A DNA stretch of 64,000 nt. Source: Qingshengfaniella alkalisoli (GTDB taxonomy: Bacteria > Pseudomonadota > Alphaproteobacteria > Rhodobacterales > Rhodobacteraceae). A program made the position numbers and the translations under genes. The notes under the pieces were generated by a model, which saw only the letters and a list, made by a program, of their open reading frames with translations, made no database searches and was not told the DNA's origin. Location of the stretch: the NCBI RefSeq assembly GCF_007855645.1, contig NZ_CP042261.1, positions 848,501 through 912,500 on the forward strand, in the 5' to 3' direction. How positions within the stretch are numbered: position 1 is the stretch's first letter; the number at the start of each line of letters is the position of its first letter. Positions 8,674 through 17,290 of the stretch are shown piece by piece.

Positions 8674-9512
8674 TACCCGAACCGATTGGCGAGCCACCGG
8701 CACCCGGGGCGTTCTCGGGACTCGACTGGGTGCGCGTTGTGTTGCGCGGCACATTGCTGACACTGGTAACCTTCGGCTGCCTTGCGTTGCTGTTGCTGGT
8801 TCGGCTGATCGAACGCCCGATCTTCGGCCTGCGCCGTCCCGTGACGCCTTATATCACCCAGTTCGTTTGCCGGTCGGCCTTTGTCATCTTGGGTATGGGC
8901 TTTGCAACCCATGGCCGCCCGATGACTATGAAAGGTGCCGTTGTTGCCAACCACACGAGTTGGCTCGACATCTTCACGCTGAATGCCCGCAAGCGGATCT
9001 ATTATGTGTCGAAGGCCGAGGTCGCCGAGTGGCCCGCGATCGGTTGGCTGGCGCGTGCAACGGGGACTGTGTTCATCCATCGCGACCCGCGGCAAGCCGC
9101 CAGTCAGAAGGAAATGTTCGTCTCGCGCCTGATGGCCGGACACAAGCTGATGTTCTTTCCTGAAGGTACCAGCACGGATGGCCGCCGAGTGCTGCCGTTC
9201 AAGCCCACGCTGTTCCAGGCGTTTTTCGAGGACAGGCTACGTGATCAGACGCATATCCAACCTGTCAGCGTCGTTTACCGTGCCCCCGAGGGTCAGCCTG
9301 CGACATTCTATGGCTGGTGGGGCGATACGGATTTCTTGTCCAGCCTGTTGAAGGTGCTGGCCGCGCGAAAGCAGGGCCGGGTGGATGTCTATTACCACGA
9401 TCCTCTGCGCGTCGCCGATTTCGACAATCGCAAGACATTGTCCGTTGCGGCTGAAACCGCCGTGCGCAGCGGGCTGGAAAGCTATCTGCTTGCAGATCAG
9501 CCTATCGCCTGA
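8670..9512 (+). CDS. olsA: lyso-ornithine lipid O-acyltransferase (PlsC family)
   Basis: The product is 280 aa. One N-terminal membrane segment (about 27-47) is followed by the PlsC domain, with the catalytic NHTSWLD (HX4D, H95 and D100) and the second motif FFPEGTSTDGRRVLPFK. It should acylate lyso-ornithine lipid, as shown for OlsA in relatives, on the inner face of the inner membrane. The GTG start overlaps the olsB stop by 4 bp, which implies coupled synthesis. Its 3' end overlaps the convergent ThiE-like gene by 16 bp. Confidence 0.87.
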   Translation: MIPEPIGEPPAPGAFSGLDWVRVVLRGTLLTLVTFGCLALLLLVRLIERPIFGLRRPVTPYITQFVCRSAFVILGMGFATHGRPMTMKGAVVANHTSWLDIFTLNARKRIYYVSKAEVAEWPAIGWLARATGTVFIHRDPRQAASQKEMFVSRLMAGHKLMFFPEGTSTDGRRVLPFKPTLFQAFFEDRLRDQTHIQPVSVVYRAPEGQPATFYGWWGDTDFLSSLLKVLAARKQGRVDVYYHDPLRVADFDNRKTLSVAAETAVRSGLESYLLADQPIA

Positions 9513-10117
9513 ACAAGTAGTTTCAACGCCGCTGCCGGATCATCTTCGCGCCAGATTTCGTCGCCAATCGCGAAAAAATCGGTGATCTGGGCGAGCTGCG
9601 CGATGGTCGTGACATCCAGTGCCCCTTCGGCGATCACCGGCATCTCGATCATGTCGGACCACCAGGCGAACAACTCTGCCTCTGCCTTCGACCCATCGCC
9701 AAGCACCGTGGGGCCAGCCGGTCCGAAGGACACGTAATCTGCGCCCGCTTCGCCCGCGCTTATCCCGTCGTGGCGCGATGTCCCGCAATAGGCGCCAACG
9801 ATGGCATCCGCTCCCAGCGCCTTGCGCGTCTTGCGCACCAGTTTCGATCCGTCCAGCAGATGCACACCGTCAAGACCATGCCTTTCGACCAGCTGAACGT
9901 GGCTGTCGATCACGAGCGGGATGTCACGCCGATGGGCGACGTCGCGCAGCGCGTCGGCGATCCGACCGATCTCGTCCTCATCCTGCGTTGCCGTGCGCAG
10001 GCGCAGACAGGCGATCTCGGTCGTGTCCAATACGCGCGCCAACTGGTCCGGGAAGCTGTCGGGCGACGGGCTGGCCGGCGTCACGAGATAGAGTTGCGGC
10101 TGTTCGGTTTCGGCCAT
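9497..10117 (-). CDS. ThiE-like protein (divergent thiamine phosphate synthase family)
   Basis: The product is 206 aa with a TIM-barrel ThiE/TenI signature: QLYLVTPAS at the start, LVIDSHVQLVERHGLDGVHLLDG, ADYVSFGPAGPT and an IAEGAL strand. Canonical ThiE has an FxTxTK-like phosphate loop, whereas here the equivalent stretch reads SFGPAGPTVLGDG. True thiamine phosphate synthase activity is therefore uncertain; a TenI-like or other role is possible. No thiamine genes are adjacent. It is convergent with olsA and divergent from trmJ. Confidence 0.7.
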   Translation of the reverse strand: MAETEQPQLYLVTPASPSPDSFPDQLARVLDTTEIACLRLRTATQDEDEIGRIADALRDVAHRRDIPLVIDSHVQLVERHGLDGVHLLDGSKLVRKTRKALGADAIVGAYCGTSRHDGISAGEAGADYVSFGPAGPTVLGDGSKAEAELFAWWSDMIEMPVIAEGALDVTTIAQLAQITDFFAIGDEIWREDDPAAALKLLVQAIG

Positions 10118-10210
10118 GGGACACCTCGATTGTTGATTGTCTCCTAGCTAATGGCGCGTGCCCTCACAACCCCATTGCGCAAATGACGCGAGAGGCTTAG
10201 ACCCCGCGCC

Positions 10211-10954
10211 ATGCAAGAGAACCCGCAAATCCCCGCTTTCGTGCTGGTGCGCCCGCAGATGGGTGAAAACATCGGTGGTGCCGCGCGCGCCATGTGGAAT
10301 TTCGGCCTCGACCGGATGCGTGTCGTGGCGCCGCGCGACGGCTGGCCAAACAGCAAGGCGGTCGCGATGGCCAGCGGTGCCGGGCGAATTCTGGATGAGG
10401 CGCAGCTTTTCGACACGACCGCCGATGCGATTGGCGATTGCGATTTTGTGCTGGCCACGACGGCGCGGGCGCGGGGGCTGACCAAGCCGGTTCTGTCGCC
10501 CGAACAGGCCATGCAGGAAGCGAAGGCGCGGATCGCGGCGGGCGGGCGTGTGTCCGTGCTGTTCGGTCCGGAACGTGCAGGGCTGAAGAACGATGATATC
10601 GCGCGGGCCAATGCAATTATTTCCGTGCCTGTGAACCCGGAATTCGCGTCGTTGAACCTGGCACAATGCGTGCTGCTGACGGCGTATGAATGGCGCAGGC
10701 AGGCGGGCGATATCGACCATGACCGCGTGGAACTTGCCGGGACCGAATGGGCCAGCGGCGTCGAGATGGAAAAGCTCGCCGATCATTTCGAGCAGCGTCT
10801 CGACGATGCAGGGTTCTTCTACCCCGAACAGAAAGCCGAGGGCATGAAGCTGAACCTGCGCAACCTGTGGTCACGCATGCCGTTGACCCGTGCCGATGTG
10901 CAGATGTTCCACGGCATGCTGCGCCAGATGGTTCGCTGGAAAGAACGCGGCTGA
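10211..10954 (+). CDS. trmJ: tRNA (cytidine/uridine-2'-O-)-methyltransferase TrmJ
   Basis: The product is 247 aa, of the SPOUT/TrmH superfamily, group 1. It opens PAFVLVRPQMGENIGGAARAM, the substrate-binding motif 1, and contains the knot motifs VLFGPERAGLKNDDI and VNPEFASLNLAQCVLL. TrmJ 2'-O-methylates position 32 in the anticodon loop of several tRNAs. The C-terminal extension (about 165-247) is the helical dimerisation part. The gene is followed after 42 bp by ctaA. Confidence 0.88.
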   Translation: MQENPQIPAFVLVRPQMGENIGGAARAMWNFGLDRMRVVAPRDGWPNSKAVAMASGAGRILDEAQLFDTTADAIGDCDFVLATTARARGLTKPVLSPEQAMQEAKARIAAGGRVSVLFGPERAGLKNDDIARANAIISVPVNPEFASLNLAQCVLLTAYEWRRQAGDIDHDRVELAGTEWASGVEMEKLADHFEQRLDDAGFFYPEQKAEGMKLNLRNLWSRMPLTRADVQMFHGMLRQMVRWKERG

Positions 10955-10996
10955 GCGCGTAGAACCACCCCGATACCTTCGCTGACGAGGACAGCC

Positions 10997-12142
10997 ATGA
11001 GCCAGAAACCGCGTAGCATTTTTGAGGAAGTGGGCGAGGGGGATACACCCGGTCGTGCCGCACCGACGCCCGGTCTGATCGACCGTGGGCGCAGTGGCGC
11101 GCGCCGTGGAATCCGCATCTGGCTTGGCATCATGTTCGTGCTGGTCGTTCTGATGATTGCCATTGGCGGGCTGACCCGCCTGACTGACAGTGGATTGTCG
11201 ATCACTGAATGGAAACCCGTCACCGGTGCGATTCCACCAATGAATGACACGGCGTGGCAATCGGAATTCGAAAAGTACCAGCAAATCCCGCAATTTGAGC
11301 TGATGAACCCCGACATGACCGTCGAAGGGTTCAAGGCGATCTATTGGTGGGAATGGGGTCACCGCCAGCTTGGGCGTCTGATCGGCGTGGTCTGGGCCTT
11401 TGGCTTTTTCGGCTTCATGGCGGCGCGGCAAATTCCGCCGGGCTGGGCCAAGCGGCTGCTTGTTCCCGGTCTTCTGGGCGGCGTGCAGGGCGCGATCGGG
11501 TGGTGGATGGTGTCATCCGGCCTTGGCAACGACATGACTTCGGTGGCGTCCTATCGGTTGGCCGTGCATCTGGGGTTGGCCTTCGTGATCCTTGGCGTGC
11601 TGGCATGGTACATGATGCTGCTGGCGCGACCCGAGAAAGACCTGTTTGCCGCGCGGCGTTTACGCAATGATAAGCAGTGGGGCATGTCCACCGGTGTCCT
11701 TCATCTGGCGATGGTTCAGATCCTTCTGGGCGCGCTTGTCGCGGGCATTGATGCAGGTCGCAGCTTCACTGATTGGCCGCTGATGGCCGGAGAGGTCTTT
11801 CCGTCCTCCGCCTTCGCGATAGATCCGCTGTGGCGTAACTTTTTCGAGAACCCCGCATTGGTGCAGTTTATCCATCGTTGCGTGGGGTATCTGCTGTTGA
11901 TCTTCGGTTTGGTCACATGGAACCGTGGCCGCAAATCATCCAACGGCCATACGCGGATGGCTTTCAACTGGATGGCAGTTCTGCTGTTCGGGCAGGTGGT
12001 TCTTGGCATCGGTACGGTGCTTTATGCGGCCCCTGTTCATATTGCCATTCTCCATCAGTTGGGCGCGGTAATCTTGTGGGTCGCCATCCTGCGTGCAAGA
12101 TTCTTCAGCCGCTATCCTATGCCGCAATCTGTGCGTGGCTGA
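10997..12142 (+). CDS. ctaA: heme A synthase (COX15/CtaA)
   Basis: The product is 381 aa with a predicted eight membrane helices and a cytoplasmic N-terminus (about 1-35). The COX15 landmarks are present: GGLTRLTDSGLSITEWKPVTGAIPP, WWEWGHRQLGRLIG, LGALVAGIDAGRSFTDWPLMAG and the later FIHRCVGY and ILHQLGAVI, which supply haem-ligand histidines. It oxidises heme O to heme A for aa3-type cytochrome oxidases. The length and the FEKYQQIPQFELMNPDM segment fit the type-2 (mitochondria-like) CtaA of alphaproteobacteria. Confidence 0.96.
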   Translation: MSQKPRSIFEEVGEGDTPGRAAPTPGLIDRGRSGARRGIRIWLGIMFVLVVLMIAIGGLTRLTDSGLSITEWKPVTGAIPPMNDTAWQSEFEKYQQIPQFELMNPDMTVEGFKAIYWWEWGHRQLGRLIGVVWAFGFFGFMAARQIPPGWAKRLLVPGLLGGVQGAIGWWMVSSGLGNDMTSVASYRLAVHLGLAFVILGVLAWYMMLLARPEKDLFAARRLRNDKQWGMSTGVLHLAMVQILLGALVAGIDAGRSFTDWPLMAGEVFPSSAFAIDPLWRNFFENPALVQFIHRCVGYLLLIFGLVTWNRGRKSSNGHTRMAFNWMAVLLFGQVVLGIGTVLYAAPVHIAILHQLGAVILWVAILRARFFSRYPMPQSVRG

Positions 12143-12217
12143 GGGAACCCGATCGCTGCCGGCAGAGTTTTGTCGAGAGCGTTGAATTTTCCAAAAAATG
12201 GACGATATCTTACAACC

Positions 12218-12676
12218 ATGATGACCCAGAGCATGACCGACATCCCGCGCGCACCCCTCTGCCTGACGCGCTCGAAAATCCGTATCAAACAGCCGCTGGC
12301 ACGCCTGCGCGAAATCGTGATTGCTGGCGCGATCACCTTGCTGGCATTGGCATCGGTTCATGCGCAGGAGGTGCTTCCGGAGTGGTTACCGGACAGTCTT
12401 GTTTTCCCGACCGAGTATGAAATCGCGTCGAACCGTGAAATCGGAGAAACCGTGCGCATGCTGTCCGTGGATACGGATGCAGATATTTCCGGCCTTATCG
12501 CGAACTGGGAGGCTGCCTTGCAGGAAGACGGCTATGCCATCACGCAGCGGGTGGACGACCTGCTGGACGACACGATCGAGTTCTCGGGTCACGGGATATC
12601 GAATGCCAAGATCGTCGCCAAGTCCGCAGCGGGTGGAAACGGCAACCGGATAGAGTTCGACGCAACGCTGGAGTAG
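12218..12676 (+). CDS. exported protein of unknown function
   Basis: The product is 152 aa. A basic N-terminus is followed by a hydrophobic stretch ending LALASVHAQE, which looks like a signal peptide, then about 100 acidic residues (EYEIASNREIGETVRMLSVD) with no family I recognise. The middle segment, around LIANWEAALQEDGYAITQR, reads like a small periplasmic alpha/beta domain. The ATG at 12218 is the first in frame near a plausible start; ATG 12221 and 12236 and an upstream TTG are alternatives. It follows ctaA by about 75 bp. Confidence 0.55.
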   Translation: MMTQSMTDIPRAPLCLTRSKIRIKQPLARLREIVIAGAITLLALASVHAQEVLPEWLPDSLVFPTEYEIASNREIGETVRMLSVDTDADISGLIANWEAALQEDGYAITQRVDDLLDDTIEFSGHGISNAKIVAKSAAGGNGNRIEFDATLE

Positions 12677-13640
12677 CCACGAGATAGCTCTATAAGCGAG
12701 CTTGTTGACTTTGCTCCGTCGCGGCAATCAAAATGCGAGCGCATCGCTTAACGCTCTTGGCACCCTCGCTTCCGGGACCGATCTTGATGCTGAGGCACTG
12801 ATCGCAGCCGACGACAACCGCTGGTCGTTGGGAAGCCGGGAGTGCAATGGCACGACCTGATCGAAATAGCTGAAGGGGGAATGGACGGCCCATCTCTGTC
12901 GTTTAACCAGTTTCTTCTTACGATGCGCGTGAATGGATTGGATATTATCCAACCTGGAAGTTTTTCTTGTCCTCGGATGATAAGCTCGACCATCGCTCCG
13001 TCCAGGAAACGGGGAGGGCAAATGCGCACCTGTTAAGAGAGCAACGCTACAAGACGCCCGAAACCTGGTGGGCCTACACATCTTTCCCGGCCAGCGCGGC
13101 CGAAGGGTATGACACTCTCGGGCAGACCGTGACCAACCTGGCACGCCTCACACACCGCGCTTCCTGCTTGTTGGTGATATGGCACCGAGCCGATTGTATC
13201 CACTCCGGTGCGTGCGCCTGCGCTTGATATCACACGCCTCTAATGACCGCCTGGCATTTCCGGCACGTGCTGCGCCCAGTGTTTGAGCATCCGCTGTGAA
13301 GCTACCTTGTTTCGGCCGGTAATCGCTATTCCTGCATACGAGCGCGTGGTGGACGATTGCCCGGCTTCAAGCCCGCGTTTTTTTGTTGTGATCAGATTAC
13401 CGGTTCAATCGCTTGTCCTGGTGATGCACTTGCAGAGCGGGTCGTGTATCGCTTTGACTGATGTTTTTTACTCCTCTGAATGTGTTTTTGCCTATCATTT
13501 ACGCACCTCCTGATACGGATACATATTTTCAACTAATCGTATGCAATTTTCTTGAAGCAAGGATCTCATCCCGCCAGCCTGATTATATCGTATCCAATTT
13601 GTACGAACCTATAATACAATCATGCGCAGGGACGGACATC
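12677..13640. other. long intergenic region with no recognisable intact gene
   Basis: About 960 bp separate the exported protein from the ABC operon. I find no intact gene with a start, ribosome site and family. Short coding-like stretches in different frames (for example 12702-12854 and 12842-13036, plus strand) suggest decayed coding DNA, but I cannot name a parent; no transposase motif or terminal inverted repeat was seen. The last part, about 13380-13640, is richer in A/T and probably holds the operon promoter. Confidence 0.5.
13588..13615 (+). promoter_or_regulatory. possible promoter and operator of the ABC/amidohydrolase operon
   Basis: TATAAT at 13610-13615 is a perfect -10 hexamer, 25 bp before the solute-binding-protein start; no good -35 is seen at 17 bp. 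Just upstream TCGTA (13588-13592) and TACGA (13602-13606) form an inverted repeat with a 9-bp spacer. It would overlap the promoter spacer, a position suited to a repressor or activator. Confidence 0.4.
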
Positions 13641-15218
13641 ATGAAGATGAAACACATCATGCTCGCGACGACCGCAGTCATGGGACTGGCGGGGACCGTG
13701 CAGGCCGAAAACGTTCTTAGATGGGGTGCCCACCGGGACATCGGTTCGCTTGATCCGTATTCTTACGGCGACAGCTTCACGATTAACGTGCTGAACCATG
13801 TCTATGAAGGATTGGTCCGCTACGACCGGGATCTGAAAATCGAGCCCGCCCTGGCGGCGAGTTGGGAGATCCTCGAAGATCAGGTCACCTGGCGCTTCAA
13901 GTTGCGCGAGGGAGTAACCTTCCACAACGGCAATCCCTTCACGGCTGCAGATGTGGTGGCGTCGCTGACCCGTGTGAGCGACGAGACCTCGCCACTGAAG
14001 GGTAACCTTCCGGCCTATGTAAGTTCAACGGTGGTGGATGACTACACCGTCGACATCACGTTGAACGGCACTTACCCCCTGTTGCTGAACGATCTGACCA
14101 ACATCCATATATTCGACGAGGAATGGATGACAGAGAATGACGCGCTGATGCCAACGGATATCGGCGCCGGCACCGAGGGCTTCGCGACCTACAACGCCAA
14201 TGGCACCGGGCCATTCATCGTGGAAAGTCGCCAGCCCGACGCCAAGACAGTGTTCGTGGTGAACCCCGACTGGTGGGATGAAGCCCGGCATAATCTGGAT
14301 CGGATCGAGTTGACGCCGGTGAATTCCGCAGCGACCCGCGTGGCCGCGCTACTGTCGGGCGAGATCAATTTCACGAACGAGGCGCCGGTGCAGGATTTGC
14401 CACGCTTGGAAGCTGCGCCAAACGTGGAATTGCTGGAAGGCGTGGATCTGCGTACCGTGATGATCGGCTTTCCATTCCGCGAGACCCTGACGACGGGCGA
14501 GTCCAACCCGTTCTCGGATATCAAGGTACGCGAGGCGCTCTACAAGGCGATCGATCTTGATCTCATCCACCAGAAGGTGATGCGTGGCAAGTCACGTATT
14601 GCAGGTGCTACGGTTGCGCCGCCGATTCCTGGCTATGTCGAGACGCTGGACGACGTGCCGGACTTCGACCCGGATTCCGCGAAAGCGCTCCTCGCGGAGG
14701 CTGGCGTGCCCGAAGGGTTGGAGTTCGAGTTCAACTGCCTCAGCGATGGGCTGGTGAACGAGGAGCAGTTCTGTCAGGCGATCGCTTCTATGTGGAGCCG
14801 TATCGGTCTTGCCCCGAAGCTGGACGTTGCCCCGCGTGCGGTTCAATCGCCCAAGCGCACCAATGGCAGTACAGATGTCTATACGCTTGGCTGGGCGACC
14901 TTGCCGATGCTCGACAGCTATTCGCCGTTGCTGCAGATATTCCACTCGAAGGATGGCAATGCGGGCGTCTTCAACTGGGGTGGCTGGTCCTATCCCGAGC
15001 TCGATGCGCTGATTGACGCTGCGGGTAGCGAGTTGGATTTCGACAAGCGGATGGCGCTTCAAACCGAAGCGCTGCAGTTGGTGAAGGACGAGATCATCAT
15101 GATCCCACTCCATCAGCAACCGATGGCCTGGGCCGTGACCGATGAGGTGACCGAGATGCCGTTGTTTCCCGATGCCAAGCCACGCCTTTGGTTCGTTAAC
15201 GTGAACCCCGCTTCTTGA
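13641..15218 (+). CDS. ABC transporter family-5 solute-binding protein
   Basis: The product is 525 aa. A signal peptide covers about residues 1-22 (cleavage after VQA), so the mature protein is periplasmic. It has the family-5 (peptide/nickel/opine) signatures: NVLRWGAHRDIGSLDPYSYG, YEGLVRYDRDLKIEPALAASW and LREGVTFHNGNPFTAADVVAS. The chosen ATG (13641) has AGGGACGG upstream. The ligand cannot be read from sequence; the linked amidohydrolases suggest a nitrogenous amide or heterocycle rather than a peptide. It is the first gene of a seven-gene operon. Confidence 0.92.
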   Translation: MKMKHIMLATTAVMGLAGTVQAENVLRWGAHRDIGSLDPYSYGDSFTINVLNHVYEGLVRYDRDLKIEPALAASWEILEDQVTWRFKLREGVTFHNGNPFTAADVVASLTRVSDETSPLKGNLPAYVSSTVVDDYTVDITLNGTYPLLLNDLTNIHIFDEEWMTENDALMPTDIGAGTEGFATYNANGTGPFIVESRQPDAKTVFVVNPDWWDEARHNLDRIELTPVNSAATRVAALLSGEINFTNEAPVQDLPRLEAAPNVELLEGVDLRTVMIGFPFRETLTTGESNPFSDIKVREALYKAIDLDLIHQKVMRGKSRIAGATVAPPIPGYVETLDDVPDFDPDSAKALLAEAGVPEGLEFEFNCLSDGLVNEEQFCQAIASMWSRIGLAPKLDVAPRAVQSPKRTNGSTDVYTLGWATLPMLDSYSPLLQIFHSKDGNAGVFNWGGWSYPELDALIDAAGSELDFDKRMALQTEALQLVKDEIIMIPLHQQPMAWAVTDEVTEMPLFPDAKPRLWFVNVNPAS

Positions 15219-15226
15219 ACGAGATT

Positions 15227-15252
15227 GCCGGACCGTCTTCGGGCGGTCCGGC
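15227..15252 (+). promoter_or_regulatory. strong intercistronic hairpin with TTCG loop
   Basis: GCCGGACCGTC (15227-15237) pairs over 11 bp (one G-T) with GGCGGTCCGGC (15242-15252) around TTCG, a very stable tetraloop. No T-tract follows, so full termination is unlikely. In binding-protein operons such structures protect the upstream mRNA and allow more binding protein than permease. Confidence 0.6.
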
Positions 15253-15307
15253 GCCCAAAGCGGGCAGAAATTACCCAGATCAATCGGGGGAGCCAAGAGG
15301 CTGAGCA

Positions 15308-16300
15308 ATGATTGCATTTCTTCTCAAGAGAACGGCCAACGCCGTATTCGTGATGCTGGCCGTGGCGCTTCTGGCCTTTGTCATTTTTCGCTTCTTTGGC
15401 GATCCGGTCGAAATGATGGTCAACGAGCAGGCGACACAGGCCGACCGTGTGGAATTGCGCGAAAGGCTCGGGCTGAACGACGGTTTCCTCACCCAATACA
15501 CCCGGTTTGTCACCAATGCGGTGCAGGGGAACTTCGGTATTTCCTACCGCAACCAGCAGGACGTGATGGTGCTGATCCAGGATCGGCTTCCGGCCACGTT
15601 CGAACTTGTGCTTGTGGCGACGGTAATATCGCTGCTTGTCGGTATCCCGCTGGGGGTGATCACGGCAGTGTATAGAGACTCGCGATTGGCCAATGCCTTG
15701 CAGCTCGGGTCAATTGTCGGTGTCTCGTTGCCAAGCTTCGTTGTCGGAATCCTGCTGATCCTCGCCTTTTCCGTCTCGCTGGGCTTGTTGCCAGCCTTCG
15801 GACGCGGCGAGACGGTCGATATTGGATGGTGGTCGACAGGTTTTCTGACCCCGTCCGGGCGTGCGGCACTGGTGTTGCCGGCGATCTCTCTCTCGACTTT
15901 CCAGGTCACGTTGGTGATGCGTCTCGTACGGGCAGAAATGCTGGAAACCCTGCGCACCGACTACATCAAGTTCGCCCGTGCGCGCGGCGTGCCGACGCGG
16001 CGCGTGCAGTGGCGTCATGCGCTGCGCAACTGTCTGATGCCGGTGATAACGCTGACGGGCATGCAAATCGGCAACCTCATTGCCTTTGCGCTCGTGACCG
16101 AGACGGTGTTCCAGTGGCCCGGCATGGGCATGCTCTTCATTCAAGCTGTTACCTTCGTCGATATTCCGGTGATGGCCGCCTACCTGATGATCGTGTCTTT
16201 CATCTTCGTGGCGCTGAACACCGTGGTGGACATTACCTACGCCTGGGTCGATCCGCGTCTGCGCGATGATACGGTCCGCGCCGGTGGCGCAAATGGCTAA
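15308..16300 (+). CDS. ABC transporter permease (DppB/OppB type)
   Basis: The product is 330 aa with about six membrane helices. It starts with the typical first helix FLLKRTANAVFVMLAVALLA and carries the cytoplasmic EAA loop, KFARARGVPTRRVQWRHALRNCLMP, which docks onto the ATPases. The periplasmic region after helix 1 (VEMMVNEQATQADRVELRERLGL) is usual for the family. It forms the membrane channel with the next gene. Confidence 0.93.
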   Translation: MIAFLLKRTANAVFVMLAVALLAFVIFRFFGDPVEMMVNEQATQADRVELRERLGLNDGFLTQYTRFVTNAVQGNFGISYRNQQDVMVLIQDRLPATFELVLVATVISLLVGIPLGVITAVYRDSRLANALQLGSIVGVSLPSFVVGILLILAFSVSLGLLPAFGRGETVDIGWWSTGFLTPSGRAALVLPAISLSTFQVTLVMRLVRAEMLETLRTDYIKFARARGVPTRRVQWRHALRNCLMPVITLTGMQIGNLIAFALVTETVFQWPGMGMLFIQAVTFVDIPVMAAYLMIVSFIFVALNTVVDITYAWVDPRLRDDTVRAGGANG

Positions 16301-16313
16301 GAGGCAAAAAACC

Positions 16314-17285
16314 ATGACAGAGGCTGCACTCCCCGACCAAGCCGGACAAGACGCTACTTCGATCACGATGCCGAAACCGAGGCTCGCCCTTATCCGTGAA
16401 AGTGACTTGTGGTATTCTTTCCGCGCGCACCCTTCGGCGATTTTCGCCGTGGTATTGCTTGCACTGGTGGCGCTCACCGCGTTTCTCGCGCCGCTGATCA
16501 CACCTCAGAATCCCTATGACTTGGCTGCGCTGGAACTATGGAACGCGGAGATCCCACCGGTCTGGCATGAAGGGGGGCAGTGGCCCTATGTGCTGGGGAC
16601 CGATACGCAGGGGCGGGATATCCTTTCGGCCATTCTGTATGGCTCGTGCATCTCGCTTGTCATCGGGTTCGCCTCGGTGGTGCTGGCCCTTTCCGTCGGT
16701 CTCGCGCTGGGGCTGATCGCCGGGTACTTCGGCGGATGGATCGACAACGTTATCATGCGCGTGGGTGACGTTCTGCTATCGATGCCCTTCATCCTGATCG
16801 CGATCTTGATCACCGCTATTGCCACCGCTTCGCTGCCCACGGGTTTGAAGGACGTATTCGCAGCGCCAATCCTTATCGTCGCGATCGCAGTGCCGTCCTG
16901 GGTGCAGTACGCGCGCACGGTCCGCGCCTCCGCCATGGTGGAGGCCAAGAAGGAATATGTGCTGGCAGCGCGACTGATCCGGGTGAAGTCCTGGCGGATC
17001 ATGCTGCATCACATCCTTCCCAACTGCATGACCCCAATCATGGTCGCCGCCACGTTGAACTTTGGCCTTGCGATCCTGTCGGAGGCCACGCTGTCTTTTC
17101 TCGGTGTCGGCATGCCGCCTGATCAGCCCAGCCTTGGCACGCTAATCCGGATCGGGAACCAGTATCTCTTCTCCGGACTCTGGTGGATCGTCGTCTTTCC
17201 ATCGGTTCAGCTATGCCTGATCGTCCTGTCGGTGAACATGATCGGCGATTGGCTGCGCGATGCGCTCAACCCCAAACTACGGTAA
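16314..17285 (+). CDS. ABC transporter permease (DppC/OppC type)
   Basis: The product is 323 aa with an N-terminal cytoplasmic segment, then about six membrane helices. It contains the OppC landmarks LGTDTQGRDILSAILYGS and the EAA loop around KKEYVLAARLIRVKSWRIMLHHILPN, and ends SVNMIGDWLRDALNPKLR. I choose ATG 16314 because AAGAGG lies 9 bp upstream; an ATG at 16293 overlapping the previous stop is the alternative. It partners the preceding permease. Confidence 0.92.
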   Translation: MTEAALPDQAGQDATSITMPKPRLALIRESDLWYSFRAHPSAIFAVVLLALVALTAFLAPLITPQNPYDLAALELWNAEIPPVWHEGGQWPYVLGTDTQGRDILSAILYGSCISLVIGFASVVLALSVGLALGLIAGYFGGWIDNVIMRVGDVLLSMPFILIAILITAIATASLPTGLKDVFAAPILIVAIAVPSWVQYARTVRASAMVEAKKEYVLAARLIRVKSWRIMLHHILPNCMTPIMVAATLNFGLAILSEATLSFLGVGMPPDQPSLGTLIRIGNQYLFSGLWWIVVFPSVQLCLIVLSVNMIGDWLRDALNPKLR

Positions 17286-17290
17286 GAAAT

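Noticed and set aside
12677-13300. Transposase remnant
   Set aside because: The region looks degenerate, but I found no DDE or tyrosine motif, terminal inverted repeats or target duplication to support an insertion sequence.
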